From contig JBBCJR010000030.1 of the NCBI GenBank assembly GCA_037190805.1, forward strand, positions 1-26,065: a DNA stretch of 26,065 nt. Direction: 5' to 3'. Below the pieces are notes generated by a model, which was given only the letters and a program-made list of their open reading frames with translations, was not told where the DNA came from and made no database searches. Below are positions 15,462-23,195 of this stretch, piece after piece. Positions within the stretch are counted from its first letter, which is position 1; each line of letters begins with the position of its first letter. Both the position numbers and the translations under genes were made by a program. Source of the stretch: JBBCJR01 sp037190805 (GTDB lineage Bacteria; Pseudomonadota; Alphaproteobacteria; Sphingomonadales; Sphingomonadaceae).

Positions 15462-15785
15462 ATCAATCCCCTCTAAGTCGCAGTTTCTTTAATCGACCGC
15501 GAATCGTGAACAGCCATCACGTTTCATCCGTATAGGAACAGAAATGGTCGCACCGAACGGGCCGATGGGAAAGGCCTAACCGTCCCCTCGGGTTTCCCAA
15601 ATTGATAAATCAAGCTTCCAAGGATGGTGGGGCGCTTTCCCATCGTCCTGTTGCTTATTTGCATCTTTGGAAGAATTAGATCAGAAAACCTGTTTCGATC
15701 ACGAAATGATGTGAACTATTCTTCGATGAAACAAGAATTACTGACAAAATGGGATCACAGTTTCCGCAAAAAGCGCCACGCTTGG
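15462..15785. promoter_or_regulatory. Upstream region of the TonB receptor gene, with inverted repeats
   Basis: This 324-bp non-coding, AT-richer stretch lies between the MFS stop and the receptor start, both on the minus strand. It contains an 11-bp perfect inverted repeat (CGATGGGAAAG at 15563-15573, CTTTCCCATCG at 15635-15645) and a further TTTCCC between the arms (15593-15598). These may be operator sites for the receptor. No clear -35/-10 pair and no strong terminator for the MFS gene were recognised. Short open frames here read into the antisense strand of the MFS gene and are not credible. Confidence 0.4.
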
Positions 15786-17024
15786 TTAACGCCGCTGATG
15801 CTCGTTCGACGAAGGCAGGAAGGCCGTCACCAAACCCAGCAGCGGCAGATAGGCGCAGAATTTATAGACCCACACGATGCCGCGAGCATCAGCCAGATGG
15901 CCCAGCCCCGCCGCTCCGATGCCGCTGACGCCGAACATCAGGCCGAACATGATGCCGGAAACTAGGCCGACCCGGCCGGGAACGATTTCCTGCGCATAGA
16001 CAACGAGCGCGGCAAAGGCCGACGACATTATAAGGCCGATGGTGATCGCCAGCATCGCCGTCCAGAACAGGTTCGCATGGGGCAGCATGAGTGCGAACGG
16101 CGCTACGCCCAGGAACGATACCCAGATGACCGCCTTGCGCCCGATGCGATCCCCCACTGGTCCGCCGAAGAAGGTTCCCGCCGCCACCGCCGCCAGAAAG
16201 CAGAACAGATAGAGCTGAGACTCCCGAACCGTCACCCCGAAACGCTCGATCAGGTAGAACGTGAAATAGTTGGTGATCGCGCTGATGTAGATGAACTTGG
16301 CGAACAGCAATAACGCCACGACAGTCAGCGCCCGGATGAGCGTCGCTCGACCATAGGTCGTCGCCTGCGATCCGCCGGCCGTGGCCGCCCTTGCCTGAGG
16401 ATGGTGCAACCGCCAGCGCGTGACAAAGAACAGCACCCAGATCGCCGCCACGGCAGGAACAGCCAGCCAGCCCAACGCGGTCTGGCCAAAGGGCAAGATA
16501 AGCGCGGAGGCGATCAGCGGCGCGATCGCCGAACCGGTATTGCCACCGACCTGAAACGTCGACTGCGCGGTTCCGAAGCGGCCGCCGGACGCCATGCGCG
16601 CGATCCGTGATGCTTCGGGATGGAATGTGGCCGACCCGATGCCGATAATTCCAGCCGACACGATCAGCATTGCATAGCTGCCGGACAGGGCCAGAATGCC
16701 GACACCCGCCAAGGTGACAACCATGCCCATCGGCAGCAGCCAGGGCTTTGGGTGCTTGTCGGTGTAAAAGCCGATCCACGGCTGGAGCAGCGATGCCGTG
16801 AACTGATAAACCATCGCAACCCAGCCGATCTGGGTGAAGCTGAGGGCATATTTCGCCTTCAACATCGGGAAAATCGCCGGCAGCACCGCCTGGATAAGGT
16901 CGTTCAACAGATGCGCGACCGCGACCGCCCCCACGATCTGGATGACAAAGGTCTGCTGCTCGGTTGGGGGCCTGTTAGGCGGCGGCGCAAACGAGTCCGG
17001 CGGTACGGCAATCTGGTCTGTCAC
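15786..17024 (-). CDS. MFS transporter, fosmidomycin-resistance (Fsr) family
   Basis: The product is 412 residues with 12 predicted helices. It matches the E. coli Fsr pattern: VAHLLNDLIQAVLPAIFPML, then SLLQPWIGFYTDKHPKPWLL, then TFHPEASRIARMASGGRFG and QSTFQVGGNTGSAIAP. This is an inner-membrane proton-driven drug or metabolite exporter. The start is GTG at 17024 and there is no alternative upstream. The first 25 residues are a proline-rich cytoplasmic tail. It is divergent from an AraC-family regulator across 113 bp, which suggests local control of the exporter. The natural substrate is unknown; fosmidomycin resistance is a family name and does not predict the substrate here. Confidence 0.92.
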   Translation of the reverse strand: MTDQIAVPPDSFAPPPNRPPTEQQTFVIQIVGAVAVAHLLNDLIQAVLPAIFPMLKAKYALSFTQIGWVAMVYQFTASLLQPWIGFYTDKHPKPWLLPMGMVVTLAGVGILALSGSYAMLIVSAGIIGIGSATFHPEASRIARMASGGRFGTAQSTFQVGGNTGSAIAPLIASALILPFGQTALGWLAVPAVAAIWVLFFVTRWRLHHPQARAATAGGSQATTYGRATLIRALTVVALLLFAKFIYISAITNYFTFYLIERFGVTVRESQLYLFCFLAAVAAGTFFGGPVGDRIGRKAVIWVSFLGVAPFALMLPHANLFWTAMLAITIGLIMSSAFAALVVYAQEIVPGRVGLVSGIMFGLMFGVSGIGAAGLGHLADARGIVWVYKFCAYLPLLGLVTAFLPSSNEHQRR

Positions 17025-17137
17025 AGGAATTCTCTGTCCCCCGGAAAAGCGATCTTTCCCTGGAAACCGCGTCCCTAGCAGATTTCAACTATCCCGCTTC
17101 GTTGTATGAGACATTCATTTCTGATAATGGGACAGAC
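17025..17137. promoter_or_regulatory. Divergent MFS/AraC promoter region
   Basis: This 113-bp gap lies between the GTG of the exporter and the ATG of the regulator. Both leaders carry GGGACAGA just before their start codons, seen as TCTGTCCC at 17033-17040 and GGGACAGA at 17129-17136 on the plus strand. GGAAA-N7-TTTCC (17043-17059) is a short dyad between them. Either could be the regulator's binding site. Confidence 0.35.
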
Positions 17138-17908
17138 ATGGCGCAGCATCCGGTTCGTGTCGACACCGATGAAGATGCGCCTCGGCCGATCATCGCAATC
17201 GGCCATTCATTTCCGCCGTCGTTCGAGCTGGCCGAACATCGCCACCGCCGTAGTCAGTTTCTGTACGCCACCAACGGTGTGATGGCGGTCAGCACGCCCG
17301 ACGGCGCATGGGTCGCCCCGCCGGAGCGGGCGGTGTGGATTCCCGCCGGCACGCCTCATTCGGTGCGCATGGTGGGAGCGGTGCAGACGCGCAGCGTGCT
17401 GATAGAACCCCATGCCTGCCAAGCCCGCGGTCCCATCTGTCAGGTGGTGGGCGTATCGCCTCTGCTGCGCCAGTTGCTGGTCGCGGCAGCCGACCTGCCC
17501 ATCAACTATGATGAAAGCGACCGTGACGGCCTGGTCATGAATCTGCTGATCGCGGAGATCAACCGGGCGCCGCTGATTCCGTTGGCCGTGCCCTTCCCCG
17601 CCCACGCCGCCCTGGCGCGACTATGCCATGCCTTCCTCGGGCGGCCTCGGGCCACGGCGACGATCGACCAGTGGGCTGGCGCCTTGGCGATGAATCGCCG
17701 CAGCTTCACGCGCCTGTTCCGACGCGAAACTGGGATGAGCTTTGCCGAGTGGCGGCAACAAGCTTGCCTGTCGGTAGCACTGCCCAAGCTCGCTGCAGGC
17801 GAACCGGTTACGGCGATCGCGTTCGATCTCGGCTATGATGGTCCGGGTAACTTCACGACCATGTTCAAGCGGGTCGTCGGTGTGCCTCCCAGTCGCTATC
17901 TGCGGTAA
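17138..17908 (+). CDS. AraC-family transcriptional regulator (NimR/YeaM-like)
   Basis: The product is 256 residues from the ATG at 17138; a TTG 36 nt upstream in frame is possible but lacks a ribosome site. The N-terminal cupin domain (about 15-120) has ELAEHRHRRSQFLYATNG and the WIPAGTPHSVRM motif of AraC sensor domains. The C-terminal double helix-turn-helix (about 170-256) includes MNRRSFTRLFRRETGMSFAE and VTAIAFDLGYDGPGNFTTMF, ending GVPPSRYLR. The arrangement, a short cupin-AraC protein divergent from an MFS exporter, matches the E. coli nimR/nimT type of locus. It probably activates or represses the adjacent exporter gene in response to a small ligand. The ligand is unknown. Confidence 0.9.
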   Translation: MAQHPVRVDTDEDAPRPIIAIGHSFPPSFELAEHRHRRSQFLYATNGVMAVSTPDGAWVAPPERAVWIPAGTPHSVRMVGAVQTRSVLIEPHACQARGPICQVVGVSPLLRQLLVAAADLPINYDESDRDGLVMNLLIAEINRAPLIPLAVPFPAHAALARLCHAFLGRPRATATIDQWAGALAMNRRSFTRLFRRETGMSFAEWRQQACLSVALPKLAAGEPVTAIAFDLGYDGPGNFTTMFKRVVGVPPSRYLR

Positions 17909-18005
17909 TCCGACCGGCGGGAATTTGAGAGCAAGGACCGGAGTGCGCGGGCGTGCAAGCGTCCCATATCAGTTCATGAGCGGCAGACCTTTGGAAAAGA
18001 CCCCC

Positions 18006-19088
18006 ATGACCACATCTCATCCCTCGCTTCATGACATTTCAAGCGATAGCCGCTGGGCACGACTGATCGCCCGCGACAAGTCCGCGGATGGCGAGTTCTG
18101 GTATTCCGTGGCGACGACGGGCGTCTATTGCCGCCCGTCGTGCCCGTCGCGCAGGCCCAATCCCCGCCATGTCACCTTGCACGATACGCTGGACAGCGCC
18201 CGGGCAACGGGCTGCCGGCCATGCAAGCGCTGCAATCCCGAAGGCTCATCACCAGATGCGCAAAATGCAGCCATGGTCGAACAGGCTTGTCGGATGATTG
18301 AGGATCGGGACGGCACCATCCTCCTGGCGGAGCTGGCCGAGGCGGTTGAACTTAGTCCCGGCTATTTCCATCGCCTGTTCAAGGCGCATACTGGCCTTAC
18401 TCCCAAAGCCTACGCCGCCGCCCACCGCGCCAAACGGGTCCGAACCGCCTTGGGCGAGAGAGAAAGCGTCACAAAAGCCATTTACGCGGCCGGCTACAAT
18501 TCCAGCGGGCGCTTCTATGCCCAGTGCTCAGCAACGCTGGGGATGACGCCGACGCGCTTTCGCAGTGGCGGGGCGGACGAAACGCTGCGCTTTGCGGTCG
18601 GCCAGTGTTCGCTGGGCGCCATCCTGGTCGCATCAAGCGGCAAGGGCGTGGCTTCGATCCTGCTGGGCGACGATCCCGATGCGCTGGTTCGTGACCTCCA
18701 GGACCGCTTCCCTGCCGCCGAGCTGGTGGGCGGGGATGAGGATTACGAGGCTTTGGTCTCGCGCGTGGTCGGGTTCGTTGAAAGGCCCGATCTCGGCCTT
18801 GATCTGCCCTTGGACGTGCGCGGCACGGTCTTCCAGCAGCGGGTCTGGCAGGCCTTGCGCCAGATCCCGCCCGCCACGACGGCAACCTATAGCGAGATCG
18901 CCCGGCAGATCGGCTCGCCCTCTGCCACCCGCGCCGTCGCGGGCGCCTGCGCGGCGAACGCGATCGCTATCGCCATTCCCTGCCATCGGGTCATCCGCAC
19001 CGACGGCGCGCTGTCCGGCTATCGCTGGGGGGTGGAGCGCAAGCGTACCCTGCTCTCCCGCGAGGCAGAGGCATCGGGACAACCCTGA
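18006..19088 (+). CDS. ada: Bifunctional Ada: methyl-phosphotriester/O6-methylguanine-DNA methyltransferase and regulator
   Basis: The product is 360 residues. The N-Ada zinc domain has ligands Cys42, Cys46, Cys73 and Cys76 (YCRPSC, RPCKRC); Cys42 is the expected methyl acceptor from phosphotriesters. An AraC-type helix-turn-helix follows at about 90-185 (LSPGYFHRLFKAHTGLTPKAY). The C-terminal suicide O6-methylguanine methyltransferase has PCHRVI with Cys326. The enzyme repairs alkylated DNA, and the methylated N-domain activates the adaptive response. The ATG at 18006 is chosen because it begins at the usual N-Ada boundary and GGAAAAG lies upstream; the frame is open further upstream without good initiation signals. 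It follows the AraC gene by 97 bp and probably has its own promoter. Confidence 0.95.
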   Translation: MTTSHPSLHDISSDSRWARLIARDKSADGEFWYSVATTGVYCRPSCPSRRPNPRHVTLHDTLDSARATGCRPCKRCNPEGSSPDAQNAAMVEQACRMIEDRDGTILLAELAEAVELSPGYFHRLFKAHTGLTPKAYAAAHRAKRVRTALGERESVTKAIYAAGYNSSGRFYAQCSATLGMTPTRFRSGGADETLRFAVGQCSLGAILVASSGKGVASILLGDDPDALVRDLQDRFPAAELVGGDEDYEALVSRVVGFVERPDLGLDLPLDVRGTVFQQRVWQALRQIPPATTATYSEIARQIGSPSATRAVAGACAANAIAIAIPCHRVIRTDGALSGYRWGVERKRTLLSREAEASGQP

Positions 19089-19441
19089 TCCAGCCCGCTT
19101 CTGCGACAGTTGCCGGATCGGACTGCGGATGCCTCGTGCACAAATCAGCTAAATGCTGGCTGTGGGCACAGTCTGCCGCGAACCCCTCTCCCCATGGTTA
19201 TCCAGAACACGCTTTTGAGACGAAAACCCATAGCGCCAACCTCGTTCAAAAAGCCGCACAACTTCCCCAATCCGAGAAGCAACGATGCAGAACGGTGCGG
19301 CAGGCAATGTCTGGAGGACCCGTATTCTGACAAAATTGCCTGATAAGTCGATTTTCGCTGTTAGCTGTTCCGACCCCTGTCACAACAACCCCCGAAAAAC
19401 CCGAGAGTTTTTGACTATGCTTTGCTCAGAAAGCCAATAAT

Positions 19442-19529
19442 TTATCAGGGAATATTCTTCGCCTTAACAGGCGGTAATTTTCAATGGATCAGGCGTGAAT
19501 TTTCACTGTAACAGGGAGACACTTCTTTG
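19442..19529 (+). repeat. Four 22-bp degenerate tandem repeats with exact phasing
   Basis: CAGG recurs at 19446, 19468, 19490 and 19512, exactly 22 bp apart. Units run 19442-19463, 19464-19485, 19486-19507 and 19508-19529. The shared core is TTAWCAGG followed by SRRTAATTTTC-like sequence. Units 2 and 3 agree at 16 of 22 positions, while 1 and 4 are more diverged. About two helical turns per unit puts the motifs on one face of the DNA. This resembles multiple transposase-binding sites at ends of Tn552/Tn5053/Tn7-type elements, but no transposase of that type lies in the window. Confidence 0.75.
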
Positions 19530-19584
19530 TCACATTGTTAGAATTCACAAAACTGATAGACAAATAACTAGGGTTGATGTGACA
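19528..19584. repeat. 8-bp inverted repeat TGTCACAT ... ATGTGACA
   Basis: TGTCACAT (19528-19535) and its exact reverse complement (19577-19584) are separated by 41 bp. The pair begins at the end of the 22-bp repeat array. TGT/ACA ends are typical of Mu/Tn7-superfamily transposons, but the arms are short and chance occurrence is possible. Confidence 0.45.
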
Positions 19585-19717
19585 TCCGTTCTCACCATGT
19601 CGGCCCAAGCTTTCTGCATTCGGCGCATCGAATTTTTGCGCCTTCGCCGGGCGTCTTATCGATTGCTTCGCAAAGTCAGTTACGTTGGGCGACGCCTACC
19701 GGCTATGAAATGGGAAA

Positions 19718-21010
19718 TCAATGGCTCGCGCCCTGACCCATCACAGCATCGCCACTGCCGAAACGAAGGTAGAATAGGCCGCCTCCCAGTGTGATCAATG
19801 CTGCCAGCAGGAACGCGGCGGTATAGGAGCCGGTTTCGTCGACGATCCAGCCCGTTGTCGCGACCCCTACAATCCCTGGTATTGTCGCGATGGTGTTGCC
19901 CACCGCGATAAACAAAGCCCCCCTGCCTGGCAGCAGCTCGAAAAAATTGGCGGAATAAGCCGCTGACGCACCTGCCAGCGCACCGGCTGAACAGAATAAC
20001 AGAATCAGCGCCGCCGTTGCCGAGCGTGCGTCCTTCGCCCAGTAGAAAAATATCGCTGCCGCCAGAAAAGATAGAAAGAGAACCGATTTGCGAACTCGAG
20101 TTACATTCGCGCCTCGTTTCAATGCTGCGTCTCCAATAGAGGCCACGACGTTTCCGAACACAAAGTAGCCGATCCATGGCGCAGCGGCGAACATTCCCGC
20201 CGCCGCAATGCTGACGCCCTGCGTCTCGCGAAAATAGCTGGGCAGCCAGGAGAGCAGAAAATAGAGTCCCCAATTGCCGCAGAACAGCGCGATGATCGCA
20301 GCCCACACCGCAGGCGCGCGGATCAAGCGGCACCACGGAACCGGCGCATAAGCTGTCGAAGAAGCAGCGGATTGTTCGTCGAGAAGCGCAAGCTCCCCGG
20401 GGAGCACCTCAGGATCGCTTCGCGGGTCAGACTTTACTCTGGCCAGCCATATCAACACCCACAGCAGCCCGGCGACGCCGAATATGTGGAATGCCCATTC
20501 CCAGCCATAACGCGCCACAATCCAGCCAGAGGCCATCAGTCCTCCAACCTGTCCGATAGGGATGCCACTGGTCAGCCTTATGGCACCACGGCTTCTTTCA
20601 TGCGCCGGCACCCATCGGCCGAGAAGTTCGTAGCAAGCAGGAAATAACGCGCCTTCACATAACCCTAGTCCAATTCGCGCGGCCAAAAGGGCTTCGAACG
20701 AGAGTTGCGCGGCGAAGGGCGTCGCGAGCGTGAACAGCGACCATCCGGTCACAGCCACCGCAAGCGTCCGCTTGCCGCCGAACCGCGTGGCGATCCACCC
20801 GGCCGGAATGAGCGCCAGAATATAGCCGATGAAGAAGGCGGAGAGGACCACGCCCTTTTCTGACTGCGACCATCCGAAAATCTCCTGCATCGTGATGACG
20901 GCAACCGACATGTTGACCCGATCGGTGTAGCCGATCACGACCGCCAGGAAGCACATGGCAAGAACCGTGTGGCGCCGCCCCCATCCCGGCGGCTGCTCGA
21001 TTGTCGTCAC
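19718..21010 (-). CDS. MFS transporter, anion:cation symporter (ACS) family
   Basis: The product is 430 residues with 12 predicted helices. Early motifs IGYTDRVNMSVAVITM and GWSQSEKGVVLSAFFIGY, then PAGWIATRFGGKR (MFS motif A between helices 2 and 3), match the ACS family that imports organic anions such as hexuronates, galactonate and phthalate. The start is GTG at 21010; no ribosome site is obvious, and the next in-frame ATG would cut into helix 1. It is divergent from hyuA across 148 bp, so it plausibly imports the substrate of the HyuAB enzyme. Which anion is transported is not visible. Confidence 0.92.
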   Translation of the reverse strand: MTTIEQPPGWGRRHTVLAMCFLAVVIGYTDRVNMSVAVITMQEIFGWSQSEKGVVLSAFFIGYILALIPAGWIATRFGGKRTLAVAVTGWSLFTLATPFAAQLSFEALLAARIGLGLCEGALFPACYELLGRWVPAHERSRGAIRLTSGIPIGQVGGLMASGWIVARYGWEWAFHIFGVAGLLWVLIWLARVKSDPRSDPEVLPGELALLDEQSAASSTAYAPVPWCRLIRAPAVWAAIIALFCGNWGLYFLLSWLPSYFRETQGVSIAAAGMFAAAPWIGYFVFGNVVASIGDAALKRGANVTRVRKSVLFLSFLAAAIFFYWAKDARSATAALILLFCSAGALAGASAAYSANFFELLPGRGALFIAVGNTIATIPGIVGVATTGWIVDETGSYTAAFLLAALITLGGGLFYLRFGSGDAVMGQGASH

Positions 21011-21043
21011 AAGACGCGCCAGTGGCAGGCACTATGTTTCGGT

Positions 21044-21055
21044 GGATCGCGATCC
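21044..21055. promoter_or_regulatory. 12-bp palindrome in divergent MFS/hyuA promoter region
   Basis: GGATCGCGATCC is self-complementary and lies 34 bp upstream of the MFS start, in the 148-bp gap before hyuA. A second dyad, GTCTG (21064-21068) and CAGAC (21079-21083), follows. No regulator gene is adjacent. These are candidate operators only. Confidence 0.35.
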
Positions 21056-21158
21056 GTCTGGCCGTCTGCAACAGGCATCAGACTCTCCAATTGCCGAAGC
21101 GGGAATCATCCTGCATCAATCGCTCACAGCAAACCACCTCAAAACAAGAGGCTGATGA

Positions 21159-23195
21159 ATGAGGGTTGGCGTAGAGGTCGGCGGCACATTCACCGATTTG
21201 ATCTGGATCGATAACCACGGCCATGTCCGCACGTTCAAGCGGCCATCAACGCCAGGTGACCCGTCGGAAGGCGTGACGCTCGGCCTGGAAGAGGCGTTGC
21301 AGGGCGATCTCGCCAGCCTGTCCCATCTGATCCACGGGTCGACGGTGGCCACGAACGCGGTCATCGAACGCAAGGGGTGCCGCGCCGCGCTGATCACAAC
21401 GCGGGGATTTCGCTGCCTGCTGACATTGCAGCGGCAGCTTCGACCGAATGTCTATGCGATTCTGTGTCAAAAACCCGAGCCACTGATCTCGCTGGAGCGT
21501 ACCTGCGAGATCAGCGGGCGCCTCGGCGCCAACGGCGAGGAAGTCGACCCGCTGGACCCGGCCGCATTGATGGCGACTGTCGATGCCTTCATCGAAGAGC
21601 AGCAACCGGAGGCGCTGGCCGTCTGTCTGCTCCATTCCTATCTCAATCCTGTGCACGAGCGTGTCGTCGGAGAGATGATCCAGGCCCGTCACCCCCAGAT
21701 TCCGGTCATCCTGTCATCGGAGATATTGCCGACCTTCCGCGAGTATGAGCGCGCTTCGACAACTGCGATGGCGGCCTATCTGGCCCCGCTTGTCGGGCGC
21801 TATCTCGTCAGCCTGGAAGCCTATCTCGAAAGCCAGGCCAGCGACGCGTTCCTGTTCATCATGCAATCGTCGGGCGGCGTGCTGCCCAGCGGCGGCGCCC
21901 GCAACCGCAGCATCGACATGCTGAATTCTGGCCCCGCCGCAGGCGTAATCGCGGCTTTGCGGATCTCGGAGCGGGTCGGTGACGATGACCTGATCACCGT
22001 CGATATCGGCGGCACCAGCGCGGATGTATGCCTAATCAAGAACCGCGTGCCCGATGTGACCGCCGAAACGGATATCGACGGCTTGCCAGTGGGTCGGCCC
22101 AGCATCGACATCGCCAATGTCGGCGCCGGCGGCGGCAGTATCGCGTGGATCGACGACGGCGGCATGTTGCAGGTCGGTCCGCAATCGGCGGGCGCTCGCC
22201 CTGGTCCGGCCTGTTACGGCCACGGCGGGACCGAACCGACCGTTACCGATGCCTTGCTGCATCTCGGCTGGCTGCGCGCCAAGCGCTTCCTTGGCGGACG
22301 CATGACGCTGCATGAAGACCGCGCTGCCGCCGCTCTTTCGGCGATCGGCGACCGACTTGGTCAGGATGCCACAGCACTTGCCCGCGCCATGATCGATGTC
22401 AGCGTGGCTCATGTCAGTCGCGGCGTACGACTGGTATCGGTTCAGCGCGGACATGATCCCGGCAGCTATGCGCTCTACGCCTATGGCGGCATGGGACCGG
22501 CGCTTGCGGCGCTTACCGCCCGTGAGCTGAAGATTTCCCGCGTCGTCGTGCCGCCCCATCCGGGGCTGTTTTCGGCCTTGGGGTTGCTGGTCGCCGACCT
22601 GAAGCGCGTCTATCGTGAGACCCGGATCGTCCCAGTCACCGACGACGCGGCCCAACAAGTGGACGTCGTGTTCTCCGGCCTGATGGCCAGCGCCGCCAGC
22701 GAGTTCGAAGGCTATGGCTATCGCACGAGCGATATTCGATGGGGATTCTTCCTTGAGATGCGTCACCCCGGCCAGGGCTTTGAACTACTGGTTTCGCTCG
22801 ACCCTGAGCGTTTGAAGACGGGCGGTAAATCATATCTGATCGACGCATTCGAGGCGGTCCACAAAGCCCGGTACGGCTCTGCGGGCCCCAGTCGTGAAGC
22901 CGACATCGTCACATTTCGGATTTCGGCCGAGATACCCACAGCGCCTGATGTGCTCGATCGTCTCATCACCTCGCTTCCGATCGAACATGCGCCGGAGATC
23001 GAGGACGGCACCATCGCCTATGACGGCCAACAAATCCCGTGCCGCTTTGCCTGGCGCGAGGATCTGGGGGTTGGCTATCGCCTGACCGGCGCCGCCGTCA
23101 TCGAAGAGCCAACATCGACGACCTTCGTCCCTCCGGGTTGGACGGCCACCGTTCATTCCAGCGGCGCTCTCGTGCTGGAAAGGCAGGATTCATGA
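21159..23195 (+). CDS. hyuA: Hydantoinase/oxoprolinase family protein, subunit A
   Basis: The product is 678 residues, normal for N-methylhydantoinase A / acetophenone carboxylase-type A subunits. The actin-like ATPase fold shows phosphate-1 VGVEVGGTFTD (3-13) and phosphate-2 VDIGGTSADVCLI (281-293). Hydant_A_N spans about 3-180, the hydantoinase_A domain about 200-490, and the C-terminal domain the rest. ANVGAGGGSIAWIDDGG and PGPACYGHGGTEPTVTDA are family signatures. With HyuB it catalyses ATP-dependent ring opening or carboxylation; the substrate (hydantoin, oxoproline, caprolactam, aryl ketone or other) cannot be assigned. AAGAGG lies 8-13 nt before the ATG. The stop overlaps the hyuB ATG (ATGA). 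Confidence 0.93.
   Translation: MRVGVEVGGTFTDLIWIDNHGHVRTFKRPSTPGDPSEGVTLGLEEALQGDLASLSHLIHGSTVATNAVIERKGCRAALITTRGFRCLLTLQRQLRPNVYAILCQKPEPLISLERTCEISGRLGANGEEVDPLDPAALMATVDAFIEEQQPEALAVCLLHSYLNPVHERVVGEMIQARHPQIPVILSSEILPTFREYERASTTAMAAYLAPLVGRYLVSLEAYLESQASDAFLFIMQSSGGVLPSGGARNRSIDMLNSGPAAGVIAALRISERVGDDDLITVDIGGTSADVCLIKNRVPDVTAETDIDGLPVGRPSIDIANVGAGGGSIAWIDDGGMLQVGPQSAGARPGPACYGHGGTEPTVTDALLHLGWLRAKRFLGGRMTLHEDRAAAALSAIGDRLGQDATALARAMIDVSVAHVSRGVRLVSVQRGHDPGSYALYAYGGMGPALAALTARELKISRVVVPPHPGLFSALGLLVADLKRVYRETRIVPVTDDAAQQVDVVFSGLMASAASEFEGYGYRTSDIRWGFFLEMRHPGQGFELLVSLDPERLKTGGKSYLIDAFEAVHKARYGSAGPSREADIVTFRISAEIPTAPDVLDRLITSLPIEHAPEIEDGTIAYDGQQIPCRFAWREDLGVGYRLTGAAVIEEPTSTTFVPPGWTATVHSSGALVLERQDS

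Larger units (their letters stand above)
19089..19717. other. Non-coding, AT-richer intergenic region with repeat array
   Basis: These 629 bp separate ada from the ACS transporter (stop at 19718, minus strand). No open frame in either direction has convincing coding character. Base composition drops visibly in AT direction from about 19330 to 19600. The stretch contains a phased repeat array (19442-19529), a TGTCACAT/ATGTGACA inverted repeat (19528-19584) and an oppositely oriented CCTGATAA (19339-19346). It is the best candidate in the window for a remnant of a mobile element end. Confidence 0.6.

Noticed and set aside
15624..15965. Small plus-strand open frame starting in the receptor upstream region
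   Set aside because: It runs into the antisense strand of the MFS gene, lacks a ribosome site and resembles no known protein.
19197..19205. TTATCCAGA as a DnaA box, suggesting an origin
   Set aside because: One mismatch to TTATCCACA, no cluster of further boxes, and no replication gene nearby.
19110..19343. Possible 77-residue gene after ada
   Set aside because: No ribosome site, no coding bias, and overlapping alternative frames of similar length; the region is better read as non-coding.
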